The position numbers and the translations under genes were made by a program. Positions 16,145 to 24,874 of a DNA stretch of 64,000 bases are shown piece by piece (positions within the stretch are counted from its first letter, which is position 1; the number at the start of each line of letters is the position of its first letter). The notes below the pieces were generated by a model. It was not told the origin of the DNA and searched no databases. It saw only the letters and a list, made by a program, of their open reading frames with translations. The DNA comes from B73-G16 sp964611295 (lineage in GTDB: Bacteria > Desulfobacterota > B13-G15): the NCBI GenBank assembly GCA_964611295.1, contig CAZSWV010000006.1, forward strand, positions 1 through 64,000. The letters are read 5' to 3'.

Positions 16145-16645
16145 ATGGCCGTCCTTGGCGTACCGATAATAGAAGACAAATACCCTTACACTATGGACAT
16201 GTGGCCTTTGCAGTGTAAGGAGTTCAATCGGCTCTATAAGTTTTACGAACATTTAAAAGAAGGGCGGTTTACCACAACGAGGTGTAGGACTTGTGGTCAT
16301 GTGGCCTATCCCCCACGGGTTATATGTCCACAATGCTATTCAGAAGACCTCGAATGGATAGACCTCCCTAAAAGGGGCAAAGTAATAGTCTTCACCGAAC
16401 AGGTGAGAGGCGTGCCCCTTGGGTTTGAGTCGCCGCTGATTCACGCCCTTATTGACCTAGGGGAAGGAAGTCCTGTGAGGCGGATCCTTTCCAGGATCAT
16501 CAACTGTCCAGCCGGAAAGCTCAAGGAAGGGGATGAGGTACAACTTGTAGTCTTCCCCGTGCCTTCCCATCCCATTGAGGTCAAAGGCGGTGAGATGAAG
16601 TGGGTCGACAGGGTCTTTTTTGCCTTTGAACCTGTGCAGAAATAA
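16145..16645 (+). CDS. Zinc-ribbon/OB-fold (DUF35) partner of the thiolase
   Basis: The 166-residue protein has a rubredoxin-like zinc ribbon, CRTCG followed 14 residues later by CPQC, and then an OB-fold region. Such proteins form stable complexes with SCP2-type thiolases and help position acyl-CoA. BbsA and the archaeal thiolase/HMG-CoA synthase bridging protein are examples. It follows its thiolase by 13 bases with a good ribosome site and ends the operon at a strong terminator. Residues 1-45 are an extra helical segment before the zinc ribbon. Confidence 0.87.
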   Translation: MAVLGVPIIEDKYPYTMDMWPLQCKEFNRLYKFYEHLKEGRFTTTRCRTCGHVAYPPRVICPQCYSEDLEWIDLPKRGKVIVFTEQVRGVPLGFESPLIHALIDLGEGSPVRRILSRIINCPAGKLKEGDEVQLVVFPVPSHPIEVKGGEMKWVDRVFFAFEPVQK

Positions 16646-16654
16646 GTAGCGTAG

Positions 16655-16693
16655 CCAAAAAGAAAGGGGGGCATGGCCCCCCTTTCTTTTTGG
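16655..16693. terminator. Strong bidirectional terminator
   Basis: An 18-base uninterrupted stem with a 3-base ATG loop is formed by 16655-16672 and 16676-16693: the GGGGGGC/GCCCCCC core extended by AAAAAGAAA/TTTCTTTTT. It lies between two converging genes and can serve both. Confidence 0.95.
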
Positions 16694-16706
16694 GGGGCTT
16701 TTTCAT

Positions 16707-18278
16707 CTAGAGCGTCCTTAGCCTATAACGCATGATCTTCCCGGTAACGGTCCTTGGCAACTCCTTGACAAACTCTATGGCTTTTGGGGCCTTGAAGTGG
16801 GCGATTTTGCTTTTTACGAACTCTATGAGTTCCTTTTCCAGTTCCTTTGAGGGCTCATAGCCTTCTTTAAGGACTACGAAGCCTTTACCCTTCAGAAGGC
16901 CGTCCTCAAAGGGCATAGCCACCACAGCGCACTCCTGTACAGCAGGGTGCTCGAGAAGGGCGTTTTCCACTTCCATTGGGGCTACCCATTGGCCGCTGAT
17001 CTTCATCATGTCGTCTGCCCTGCCTTGGTAGTAATAAAGGCCTTCGTCGTCCTTGTAGAAGAGGTCTCCGGTCTTGAACCATTCTCCGAAAAAGACCTCC
17101 TTGTTCTTCTCGTGCCTTCGCCAATAAAATGGAGTAATTCCGTCGTTTTTAAGCCACAGTTCGCCCACTTCACCTGGTGCCTTTACGTCTTCACCTTCCT
17201 CCCCCACAAGTCTTGCCTCAAAACCGGGCAGGAGCATCCCTGAACAGTCGGGTTTTTCTTGGAGGTTGGGGTTGGCGATGTATTGGCCTCCTACGTCGGT
17301 ACTACCAAGGCCGTTCACTATGGGTTTTTTGAAACGTTCCCAGAGCCTTTCCACTATCGTTCGAGGCATAGGCTCACCGGATGTGACGAAGGCCCTAACG
17401 GAACTGAAATCGACCTCTACGCCTTTTTCCAATTCCCTGAGCATGGCCGAATAAAAGCTCGGAACGCTGAAAAACAAGGTCGGTCTGTATTTCTTAACGA
17501 TCTCAAATACTTCACCGATAGTATCAGGTGAAGGCCATTTGGGCCAGAGGACAGCTGAAACACCGTAAAGGAGTGTTGTGTCAAAGGTGGCGTTTTTCCC
17601 ATAGGCAAAGAACATCTTAGAGGTGCAAAAAATGACGTCATCCTCCTTTACCTTATAGACGGTCTCACACACCGGCGGCCAATTGTAAAGTACATCGTGA
17701 TGTAAATGGACCACTGCCTTGGGAAGCCCTGTAGTTCCGGAAGTATACATCCAGTAAGCCATGTCATCTTTAGAGGTTTCCTCAGGTTGAAGTTCAGCGG
17801 ATGCCTTTTCTAGGAGCTGATCGAAGTTGAGAGTACCCGGCACCTCCTTACCTACCACTATTACATGTCTTAAGAACCTCGCTTGGTCTTTTATGGGGGC
17901 TATTTTTTCGTAAAGGTCATCAGATACTAGGATGGCCTTAGCCCTTGAGTCGTTTAAGAAGAAAAGGTAATCACGCGAGGCTCCCATGGTGTTGACGGGA
18001 ACAGGTATAGCCCCAATTTTCATGGCGCCAAGGACTCCGTAGAAATAAGCAGGAGAATCCCAAACAAGGACCACCACTCGGTCTTCAGGAGCGATCCCCA
18101 ATTGCCTCAAGGCATTACCAGTGCGGTTCACCTTTTCCAAGAGCTCCTTATAGGTGATCTTTTGGTCCAGATAATACAAGGCCACCTTTTCTCCTCGTCC
18201 TTCCTTTAAATGCCTGTCTGTCAGAAACTCCGCTTGATTGAAAGCTTCGGGCACTTTAATCCCCAGAAAACTAAACAT
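16707..18278 (-). CDS. Benzoate-CoA ligase family AMP-forming ligase (copy 1)
   Basis: The 523-residue enzyme should activate an aromatic or related carboxylic acid to its CoA thioester via an acyl-AMP. The P-loop is YTSGTTGLPKAVVHLHHD. A later core motif is NGLGSTDVGG, the hinge region is YYQGRADDMMKISGQWV, and the adenylation lysine lies in ELPRTVTGKIMR. The two His after the P-loop resemble characterised benzoate-CoA ligases. The start is ATG 18278, preceded by GGGAGGTG; a frame reaching 18566 runs through the divergent promoter region and is rejected. Copy 2 lies at 33609-35171. Confidence 0.88.
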   Translation of the reverse strand: MFSFLGIKVPEAFNQAEFLTDRHLKEGRGEKVALYYLDQKITYKELLEKVNRTGNALRQLGIAPEDRVVVLVWDSPAYFYGVLGAMKIGAIPVPVNTMGASRDYLFFLNDSRAKAILVSDDLYEKIAPIKDQARFLRHVIVVGKEVPGTLNFDQLLEKASAELQPEETSKDDMAYWMYTSGTTGLPKAVVHLHHDVLYNWPPVCETVYKVKEDDVIFCTSKMFFAYGKNATFDTTLLYGVSAVLWPKWPSPDTIGEVFEIVKKYRPTLFFSVPSFYSAMLRELEKGVEVDFSSVRAFVTSGEPMPRTIVERLWERFKKPIVNGLGSTDVGGQYIANPNLQEKPDCSGMLLPGFEARLVGEEGEDVKAPGEVGELWLKNDGITPFYWRRHEKNKEVFFGEWFKTGDLFYKDDEGLYYYQGRADDMMKISGQWVAPMEVENALLEHPAVQECAVVAMPFEDGLLKGKGFVVLKEGYEPSKELEKELIEFVKSKIAHFKAPKAIEFVKELPRTVTGKIMRYRLRTL

Positions 18279-18308
18279 CCCACACCTCCCCCTTTTTTCA
18301 GGACTACC

Positions 18309-18338
18309 ATTATAAGACATCGTTCCTTTATGGTGCAA
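18309..18338 (-). promoter_or_regulatory. Putative promoter of ligase copy 1, with repeats
   Basis: On the minus strand a perfect TATAAT (18309-18314) lies 18 bases from TTGCAC (18333-18338). Nearby are a 9-base direct repeat TTATAAGAC (18310-18318 and 18349-18357) and an imperfect inverted pair, CCTTTATGG (18325-18333) and CCATAAAAGG (18357-18366). These could be regulator sites. Confidence 0.5.
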
Positions 18339-18390
18339 CAAAAAGGCCTTATAAGACCATAAAAGGATAAAAGAGGGCGTTTTAAAAAAC

Positions 18391-18420
18391 TTGACAAAGG
18401 GCCTTAGATGAAGGTAAGTT
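18391..18420 (+). promoter_or_regulatory. Putative promoter of the complex I operon
   Basis: A perfect TTGACA (18391-18396) with a weaker TAAGTT (18415-18420) 18 bases on lies just upstream of the nuoA GTG. The predicted leader is short, and a G-rich stretch inside it could act as ribosome site. Confidence 0.4.
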
Positions 18421-18435
18421 TTCTGGGGGGCGGCG

Positions 18436-18807
18436 GTGAGCCTAGTGCTCAGGGATTTTTCTTTTGTCCTCATCTTCATACTGTTATCTTTTTTGCTCTG
18501 TTTCTTAGTTTTTGTAGTACCCTGGGTTATTGCCCCGCGTTCAAAAGGGGTAAAGGCACAGGACATATACGAATGTGGGGTTGATCCCTTTGGGAGCGCT
18601 TGGGTAAGGTATTTTGCCCCCTTTTACCTTTATGCCTTGATCTTTGTTGCCTTCGATGTGGACGTTCTGTACCTTTTCCCGGTGGCCTTGGGTTATTGGC
18701 GGGAAGGGGGTAGTGATAGGTTTTTGGTGCTTTTAATCTTTTTGGCCTTTTTGGTCTTTCCCCTTGCGTATGCGTGGAGGAAGGGGGTCTTTTGGTGGAG
18801 GCCGTAG
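18436..18807 (+). CDS. nuoA: Complex I subunit NuoA
   Basis: NuoA is a three-helix membrane subunit near the quinone site. The 123-residue product has three hydrophobic segments and the conserved loop YECGVDPFGSAWVRY. FDVDVLYLFP carries the acidic residues of helix 2. GTG at 18436 is the only reasonable start. It is the first gene of a twelve-gene operon that runs to 29500. Confidence 0.93.
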   Translation: MSLVLRDFSFVLIFILLSFLLCFLVFVVPWVIAPRSKGVKAQDIYECGVDPFGSAWVRYFAPFYLYALIFVAFDVDVLYLFPVALGYWREGGSDRFLVLLIFLAFLVFPLAYAWRKGVFWWRP

Positions 18808-19286
18808 GGCCCAGGGTTAAGCTGGGAGTGCTTGAGGAATTTTTAAACCTTGCCAGAGCTAATTCCCTTTGGCCCATGACCTTTGGTCTTGCTTGTTGTG
18901 CCATTGAAATGATGGCCACTGTTGCTGCGAGGTTTGATCTTGCTCGATTTGGTGCGGAGGTAATGAGGCCTTCGCCTCGACAGTGCGATTTCATGATCGT
19001 TTCAGGGACCATTACTAAGAAGATAGCCCCCGTAGTAAGGACCCTTTACGAACAGATGGCTTCCCCTAAATGGGTTGTTGCTTATGGTAACTGTGCCATT
19101 TCCGGAGGACCTTTTGTCTTTGAAGGGCAATACAACGTCATAGAAGGGGTAGACAAGGTGATACCGGTGGACGTTTATGTCCCCGGGTGTCCTCCCAGGC
19201 CAGAGGCCCTTCTTGAGGCCTTGTTGAAACTACAAGAGAAACTCACCGGTGTAAGGAGATTTCCGGGCCCTGAGAGGAGATGGTAG
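18795..19286 (+). CDS. nuoB: Complex I subunit NuoB (cluster N2)
   Basis: NuoB holds the terminal [4Fe-4S] cluster N2 that reduces quinone. All four ligands are visible: the tandem Cys in GLACCAIEMM, Cys in YGNCAISGG and Cys in VPGCPPRPEA. The start is placed at GTG 18795, eight bases after a GGAGGAAGGGGG stretch. In-frame TTG 18792 and GTG 18774 are alternatives that add one or seven residues. It overlaps the nuoA end by 13 bases and nuoCD by seven. Confidence 0.94.
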   Translation: MEAVGPRVKLGVLEEFLNLARANSLWPMTFGLACCAIEMMATVAARFDLARFGAEVMRPSPRQCDFMIVSGTITKKIAPVVRTLYEQMASPKWVVAYGNCAISGGPFVFEGQYNVIEGVDKVIPVDVYVPGCPPRPEALLEALLKLQEKLTGVRRFPGPERRW

Positions 19287-20845
19287 CTGAAGGACTCCTA
19301 AGAGACCTTGATGCCATTGGGTGTGTAGTGGAAGAGGTCCCTTATGAAAGGAAGGGGTATTGGTTTGATGTAAAGGCACAAAAGGAAAAGTTACCAGAGT
19401 TGGCTGGGGCCTTTGACCAACACGGTTACTTTGTGGAAGAAGTGGTATGTGTGGATTGGAGAGAAGAGCTGGAGCTCCTTTACCATTTCAACCATTGGGA
19501 TGACCCGAGGAGGTTTTCTGTAAGGACTAGGGTTAAGGCCACCGATCCTGAAGTTCCCTCCATATGGAACATCTATCCTGGGGCGGGGTGGCATGAGAGG
19601 GAGATCCACGAGTTCTTTGGCGTCAAGTTCAAGGGGCACCCTAACCTTTCTTACCTGTTCTTGCATCCGGATATCGACTTTTACCCCTTGAGGAAGGACT
19701 TTGTCCCTGTAACTGAGGAGGACAAGAGGGTCCTGTTGGGACGCTTTCCAGAGGGGGATGAGGAGTCCTTTTGGCTCAACATGGGTCCTCAGCATCCTTC
19801 GACTCATGGCGTGCTAAGGCTCTTGTTGAAGATGAAAGGGGAATTCATCGAGGATATGGAGCCGGTTTTGGGATACATGCACCGTATGCAGGAGAAAATG
19901 GCCGAAGAGAGGTCCTATAGCCAGTACTACCCCAACACCGCCCGGATGGATTATGTGGCTCCTCTTGCCTTCAGCCTCTGTTACGTCCTTGCCTTGGAGA
20001 GGTGTTGTGGTATCGAGGTGCCTGAAAGGGCCCAGTTTATAAGGCTTATTGCCATGGAGCTTAACAGGATCGCAAGCCACCTACTGTGGTTGGGGACGTA
20101 CCTCCTTGACCTTGGTGCTGCTACACCTTATTTTTTCGCCTTCGACGACAGGGAACAGATCTTGGACATCCTGGAGGGCCTGACCGGTTCTAGGTTGACC
20201 TATTGCTATTACAGGATAGGAGGGGTTTACGAGGACCTCAACGAAGGTTTCCTCGAAGCGGTGGATCGATTTATACAAAGGATGAAAAGGAGGCTTAAAG
20301 ACTACGACGAGCTGGTCACGGGCAACGCCATATTCCTGGGGCGTACCAAAGGCATTGGGGTTATCCCGAAGGAGGTAGCTAGGCGTTATGGTGTTACAGG
20401 GCCAAACTTAAGGGCCTCGGGGGTGGCCTTTGACATAAGGGTATGCGAGCCTTACGACGGATACAGGTTTCTCAAGCCTAAGGTAGCCTTACGGGAAGAA
20501 GGGGATAGTTTCGCCCGTTATTTGGTCAGGTTGGATGAAATAAGGGCCAGCCTTTCCCTATTGGAAGAGGCGATAAGTAAGGTACCTGAAGGTCCCTATA
20601 GGGTGGAAAAGCTACCAAAGAGGCCCCCAGTTGGTGATGTCTTTTTTGCCACAGAAGGGGCAAGGGGCGAAGTAGGGGTTTATATCGTCTCTGACGGGAG
20701 TGACAAGCCCTATAGGCTCAAGTGGCGTAGTCCCTCCTTTTCCAACTTTGTGAGTTTCACCGAAATAGGCAAGGGAATGCTTATTGCTGACGCTGTAGCT
20801 ACGCTCGGAAGTCTCGATTTGGTGGTACCGGAGATGGACAGATGA
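19280..20845 (+). CDS. nuoCD: Fused complex I subunit NuoCD
   Basis: The N-terminal 160 or so residues are NuoC (30 kDa subunit, with EREIHEFFGVKFKGHP). The rest is NuoD (49 kDa subunit), beginning around LNMGPQHPSTHGVLR, whose His is near the quinone head. Further NuoD motifs are GYMHR, RIASHLLWLG and the C-terminal MLIADAVATLGSLDLVVPEMDR. The C-D fusion is known from several bacterial groups. ATG 19280 overlaps the nuoB stop. Confidence 0.95.
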   Translation: MVAEGLLRDLDAIGCVVEEVPYERKGYWFDVKAQKEKLPELAGAFDQHGYFVEEVVCVDWREELELLYHFNHWDDPRRFSVRTRVKATDPEVPSIWNIYPGAGWHEREIHEFFGVKFKGHPNLSYLFLHPDIDFYPLRKDFVPVTEEDKRVLLGRFPEGDEESFWLNMGPQHPSTHGVLRLLLKMKGEFIEDMEPVLGYMHRMQEKMAEERSYSQYYPNTARMDYVAPLAFSLCYVLALERCCGIEVPERAQFIRLIAMELNRIASHLLWLGTYLLDLGAATPYFFAFDDREQILDILEGLTGSRLTYCYYRIGGVYEDLNEGFLEAVDRFIQRMKRRLKDYDELVTGNAIFLGRTKGIGVIPKEVARRYGVTGPNLRASGVAFDIRVCEPYDGYRFLKPKVALREEGDSFARYLVRLDEIRASLSLLEEAISKVPEGPYRVEKLPKRPPVGDVFFATEGARGEVGVYIVSDGSDKPYRLKWRSPSFSNFVSFTEIGKGMLIADAVATLGSLDLVVPEMDR

Positions 20846-21945
20846 GGTTATGGTTAAAGAGGCTTTACCGGCTTTACTTTCAATCCGATCCTTTCAAGGC
20901 GGGATTGTGCCTATTGGCTGCCTTAACCGGGGTATCGATCCTTTTAGGCCTTGCATGGCTTCTGGGTAAAGCCCTATGGGACTTAGGAATTTCGGCATGG
21001 GGAGTGGACTTCCTACGGCTGGTACTAGGGGCCCTATGGGTGCTTTTAGTGCTTTTTGGCAATGCCCTTTTATTGGTGTGGGTGGAGAGGAAGGTGGCAG
21101 GTCATATGCAATGGAGGATAGGCCCCAAAGAAGTTGGTCCCTTTGGGTTATTGCAGTCCATTGCCGATGCGGTAAAGCTTATGGGAAAGGAATTGGTGTC
21201 GCCAAGGTATGTGGATAAGCCCCTTTACCTCTTGGCCCCTTTTCTGATCTTCATGCCCTGTGTTGTTGTATTGTTGGTTATTCCGTTTGATCCTCATTTG
21301 CAAATTAGGGATATAAATGTAGGGATTGTCCTGATATTGGCCTTTTCATCTTTGACCTCTATAGCGGTGTTTATGGCTGGGTGGGGTTCTGTGAACAAAT
21401 ACTCCTTGCTTGGTGGCATGAGGAGTATCTCCCAGCAGATAGCTTATGAAATACCCATGGTGCTTTCCATTGTCCCTGTAGTGATGTTATCGGGTTCTCT
21501 TTCCCTTAAAGGGATAGTGGAAGCCCAAAAGGTGCCCTATCTATTGCTACAACCTGTGGCCTTTTTCATTTATCTGATATCAGCTGTTGCTGAAGTTAAC
21601 CGTACTCCTTTTGACCTTCCTGAGGCAGAGAGCGAACTTGTGGCCGGTTATCACATAGAATACAGCGGGATGCGTTTTGCTATGTTTTTCCTTGCCGAAT
21701 ATACGAACCTCTTCATCGTATCGGCCTTGCTCACCACGTTTTTCTTAGCTGGTTATAAGGGACCGTGGCTTCCGGGGTGGGCTTGGTTTTTCATAAAGAC
21801 TTACCTTGTGGTCTTTGTGATCATGTGGTTCAGATGGACTTTCCCCCGAGTCAGGTTTGACCAGTTGCTCAACTTCTCGTGGAAGTTCTTAATACCACTG
21901 GCCATGTTGAACTTGGTGGTCACAGGGGGGGTTTTGAAGCTATGA
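20842..21945 (+). CDS. nuoH: Complex I subunit NuoH
   Basis: NuoH is the membrane subunit that forms part of the quinone tunnel. The 367-residue product has eight or more hydrophobic segments and the diagnostic loops WVERKVAGHMQWRIGP, SAVAEVNRTPFDLPEAESE and WFRWTFPRVRFDQL. The acidic EAESE loop is conserved in coupling. Its N-terminus is about 40 residues longer than many homologues, with an extra predicted membrane segment. Confidence 0.95.
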   Translation: MRLWLKRLYRLYFQSDPFKAGLCLLAALTGVSILLGLAWLLGKALWDLGISAWGVDFLRLVLGALWVLLVLFGNALLLVWVERKVAGHMQWRIGPKEVGPFGLLQSIADAVKLMGKELVSPRYVDKPLYLLAPFLIFMPCVVVLLVIPFDPHLQIRDINVGIVLILAFSSLTSIAVFMAGWGSVNKYSLLGGMRSISQQIAYEIPMVLSIVPVVMLSGSLSLKGIVEAQKVPYLLLQPVAFFIYLISAVAEVNRTPFDLPEAESELVAGYHIEYSGMRFAMFFLAEYTNLFIVSALLTTFFLAGYKGPWLPGWAWFFIKTYLVVFVIMWFRWTFPRVRFDQLLNFSWKFLIPLAMLNLVVTGGVLKL

Positions 21946-22358
21946 ACCCTTTGGAGGTTTTAAAAGGAGGGTATTCGCTCCTTAAGGGGATGAAGGTCAC
22001 CCTTAAGGTCTTCTTTAGTCGGCCAGTGACATGCCAATATCCCCGTGCTACCCTGCCCCTTAGTCCGCGTTTCAGAGGGCATATAAAGCTGAAAGGGGAT
22101 TCCTGTAGGGCTTGTGGTCTGTGTCAGAGGGTGTGTCCCACGGGTTGTATAAGGATCGAGGCCGAAAGAGTAGAAGGTCAAAAGGGAAGGGTGCTTAAGG
22201 CCTTTTGGCTTGATTTTACCCGTTGTAGTCACTGCGGCCTCTGTGTAGAGGAATGCCCCCAAGGGGCTATAGGTTTTAGCCAGGATTACAACTTGGCCTC
22301 CTTCAGGAAAGAGGACTTCGTCTTTGAACTTCTGTCCGAATACAGGAGCAGGGCATGA
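21942..22358 (+). CDS. nuoI: Complex I subunit NuoI (two [4Fe-4S])
   Basis: NuoI carries clusters N6a and N6b, the wire into N2. Both motifs are present: CRACGLCQRVC with the following CP pair, and CSHCGLCVEEC. The start is ATG 21942, an ATGA overlap with the nuoH stop, giving 138 residues. A longer in-frame start at 21879 lies inside nuoH and is rejected. It may be the electron entry point, since no NADH module is encoded here. Confidence 0.93.
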   Translation: MNPLEVLKGGYSLLKGMKVTLKVFFSRPVTCQYPRATLPLSPRFRGHIKLKGDSCRACGLCQRVCPTGCIRIEAERVEGQKGRVLKAFWLDFTRCSHCGLCVEECPQGAIGFSQDYNLASFRKEDFVFELLSEYRSRA

Positions 22359-22858
22359 GTTTAGGTGAGGTTGTCTTTTGGGCCATGGTAGCCATAGTGA
22401 CCCTTGGGGCCCTTGGCGCTGTGTTGAGCAATTCCTTGGTCTATGCCATCTTTTTCCTTTTGCTGACCATGGGGGGTGTTGCAGGGCTTTACGTTTACCT
22501 TGGCACCCCCTTTTTGGCCATGATGCAGATCCTGATCTACATCGGGGCAATAGGGGTCTTGATGGTCTTTGCTGTGATGCTTGCTGGGCCTTTTTGGCTC
22601 AAACCAAAGGAGAGAGGGGCGTTTTTCAAGGTGGGGGCAGGGGTTGTCCTCATTGTGGTTATCCTCTTGACCTTGGGAAGGGCTTTACAGGAAATGCCTT
22701 CTGTAACAGGTGGACCTTTGCCTTCATCGGCAAAGGAGGTCGGTGACCTTATAATGGGGAGGTATTCCCTGGCCTTTGAACTTCTGTCCTTATTGATCGC
22801 CATAAGCATCGTAGGGGCATTGATGCTTGGGTTGCTTTCCCGAAGGGAGGGATCCTAA
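22355..22858 (+). CDS. nuoJ: Complex I subunit NuoJ
   Basis: The 167-residue protein has five hydrophobic segments and the NuoJ stretch MMQILIYIGAIGVLMVFAVML, which includes the flexible helix 3 with its pi-bulge. It starts with an ATGA overlap on nuoI. NuoJ helps transmit the quinone-site signal to the antiporter chain. Confidence 0.93.
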   Translation: MSLGEVVFWAMVAIVTLGALGAVLSNSLVYAIFFLLLTMGGVAGLYVYLGTPFLAMMQILIYIGAIGVLMVFAVMLAGPFWLKPKERGAFFKVGAGVVLIVVILLTLGRALQEMPSVTGGPLPSSAKEVGDLIMGRYSLAFELLSLLIAISIVGALMLGLLSRREGS

Positions 22859-22860
22859 GG

Positions 22861-23175
22861 ATGCCTTGGGAACGTCCGGAAGTGTTCTTTTACGTGAGCT
22901 TACTCCTTTTAGGAATGGGGATTCTCGGTCTTATTTCGCGGAGGAGCTTGATAGGGATGCTTGTGGCTGTGGAGTTGTGCCTAAATGGAGCGGGTTTGAA
23001 CTTTGTGCTTCTGCAGAAGTTCTATCAGCCTTCTTCACCACATGGTGAGGTATTCGCGCTCTTCATAATGGGGATAGCAGCTTCTGAGGCTGCGATAGCC
23101 TTGGGCATAGTCTTGTTGTTCTTCAGAAGGAAGGCCACAGTAGAAGAAAGGGCCTTAAGGGAGCTTAAGGGATGA
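22861..23175 (+). CDS. nuoK: Complex I subunit NuoK
   Basis: The 104-residue product has three membrane helices. The conserved acidic residues are in GMLVAVELCLNGAGLNFV and ASEAAIALGI, the two Glu required for proton transfer in NuoK/MrpC proteins. It lies two bases after nuoJ and overlaps the following antiporter-like gene by four bases. Confidence 0.94.
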   Translation: MPWERPEVFFYVSLLLLGMGILGLISRRSLIGMLVAVELCLNGAGLNFVLLQKFYQPSSPHGEVFALFIMGIAASEAAIALGIVLLFFRRKATVEERALRELKG

Positions 23176-24629
23176 AGGAAGTCCCAAGTGTCCTTCCGCT
23201 TTTGCCCGTATTGATTACCTTCACGGTGGTGTGGCTCATCATTGCTTCTAGGTCAAGGCCCAACATCAGGGAACTTTGGTCAATAGCAGGTTCAGGGGCT
23301 ACCTTCTTAGTGGTATTGGCTATGGTCCCTCATGTGTTAAAAGGGGAAGTTTTGAAGTTCAAACTTTCGGATATAGGCCCTGGTTTGAGTTTTTCCTTCA
23401 GGGTAGATGGCTTAGGGCTTGTATTCGGATTGATTTCTTCCTTTCTCTGGATATTGGCTTCTTTTTACAATGTGGGCTATATGCGTTCCCTCCAGGAGCA
23501 CGCGCAGACCCGTTATTATGCCTGTTTTACCTCAGCGATCCTAGGGGCCCAAGGAGTTGCATATGCAGGGAGTCTCCTGACCCTTTATCTGTTTTATGAA
23601 ATCATCACGGTAGTCACATATCCCTTGGTGGCCCATCATCAAGACAAAGAGGCTTACGAGGCCGGTAAAAAATACCTTTTCTACCTCATGGGTACTTCCA
23701 AGGGATTGCTCCTTCCTGCCATGGTCCTCACATACCTTATGGCTGGTTCTTTGGATTTCTCGCCTTCGGTCTACAAGGGAATAATCGAGCAGAGGGGTTT
23801 TTGGGTGGTGCTTATGTATTGGTTTTTCATCCTGGGCTTTGCCAAAGCCGCCATAATGCCCCTCCACAACTGGTTGCCATCGGCCATGGTGGCACCTACA
23901 CCCGTTAGCGCCCTTTTACACGCCGTGGCTGTAGTCAAGGCGGGGGTCTTTTCCATCTCACGTGTGATGCTTTCCGTATTCGGAATCCAGATGCTTAGCG
24001 AAACCGGACTCGGCCTTTACACGGCATATTTCGTCTCCGTAACCATCCTTTTGGCCTCAGTCATAGCCTTGACTAAGGACGACCTCAAGGAGCGATTAGC
24101 TTATTCGACCATAAGCCAGTTGTCTTACATAGTACTTGGGGTAGCGCTCCTTAACCCCGTAGGTATACTCGGGGGGATTTTCCACATAGTGGGCCATGCC
24201 TTTGGGAAGATCACCCTTTTCTTCTGCGCGGGGGCCATCTATGTAGCGCATCACAAAAAAAAGATAAGTGAACTTTCGGGACTCGGCTATCAGATGCCCT
24301 TCACCTTCGGGGCCTTTGCGGTGGCTTCCTTGAGCATGATAGGAGTTCCCCCTGTAGGTGGATTTGTGAGCAAGTGGTTCTTGGTAAATGGCTCAGTGGA
24401 CTTAAAGGAAATGGGGCTTACGGTCGTGTTGCTCTTAAGTGCCCTTTTGAACGCAGGGTACTTTGCCCCTATCACCTTTAAGGCCTTTTTCGAAGGGGAG
24501 GTACAGGGGTTCCGGTTAAGAGAAGCACCCTTGTGGATGGTAATGCCCCTTTGTGTCACAGCTACTTTGAGCGTGTTAATAGGCCTTTGGCCTGATGTGG
24601 TTTTAAGGCTTATAAGGAGCGTGTTATGA
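23172..24629 (+). CDS. Extra antiporter-like (MrpD/NuoL-type) subunit
   Basis: The 485-residue membrane protein belongs to the proton-antiporter family shared by NuoL/M/N and Mrp MrpA/D. LYLFYEIITVVTYPLV carries the TM5 glutamate, HNWLPSAMVAPTPVSALLHAVAVVKAG is the signature half-channel with its lysine, and IALTKDDLKERLAYSTISQLSY is the second. It has no lateral helix. As NuoL-, M- and N-type genes follow, this is a fourth antiporter-like subunit, suggesting a longer proton-pumping arm or a replaced NuoL position. The gene overlaps nuoK and the next small gene by four bases. Confidence 0.87.
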   Translation: MKEVPSVLPLLPVLITFTVVWLIIASRSRPNIRELWSIAGSGATFLVVLAMVPHVLKGEVLKFKLSDIGPGLSFSFRVDGLGLVFGLISSFLWILASFYNVGYMRSLQEHAQTRYYACFTSAILGAQGVAYAGSLLTLYLFYEIITVVTYPLVAHHQDKEAYEAGKKYLFYLMGTSKGLLLPAMVLTYLMAGSLDFSPSVYKGIIEQRGFWVVLMYWFFILGFAKAAIMPLHNWLPSAMVAPTPVSALLHAVAVVKAGVFSISRVMLSVFGIQMLSETGLGLYTAYFVSVTILLASVIALTKDDLKERLAYSTISQLSYIVLGVALLNPVGILGGIFHIVGHAFGKITLFFCAGAIYVAHHKKKISELSGLGYQMPFTFGAFAVASLSMIGVPPVGGFVSKWFLVNGSVDLKEMGLTVVLLLSALLNAGYFAPITFKAFFEGEVQGFRLREAPLWMVMPLCVTATLSVLIGLWPDVVLRLIRSVL

Positions 24630-24874
24630 GGAAAGGGCTTGGCTTCCTTGTGGAGAGGCGAAGGCTCTTAAGAGACCTCGGGCTTTTGTCCCTTTTAGGG
24701 GTTTTGGTGGTGGAGCTCTGGATTCCTTCAGAACATGGACACTTTTGGTTCGAGAGGGCCTTTGGCTTTTGGGCCCTCTTTGGGTTTGTAGGGGGATTTG
24801 TATTGGCTAAGACCTCAAAGGCCATAGCACATCTTTTACTATCCAAACCCGAGGATTTCTATGGGGAGTGGTGA
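24626..24874 (+). CDS. Small two-helix membrane protein in the complex I operon
   Basis: I do not recognise a named family. The 82-residue protein begins with a basic stretch (residues 1-17), has two predicted membrane helices (about 18-32 and 46-60), and a short charged tail. It overlaps both flanking antiporter-like genes (4 and 14 bases), so it is almost certainly made with them. Its position between two antiporter subunits suggests a small accessory subunit of the membrane arm (inference). Confidence 0.72.
   Translation: MRKGLGFLVERRRLLRDLGLLSLLGVLVVELWIPSEHGHFWFERAFGFWALFGFVGGFVLAKTSKAIAHLLLSKPEDFYGEW

Noticed and set aside
16707..18566. A 619-residue version of ligase copy 1 with a 96-residue N-terminal extension
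   Set aside because: The extension crosses the promoter region and opposes nuoA. The paralogue starts at the equivalent of 18278, and a strong GGGAGGTG site precedes that ATG.
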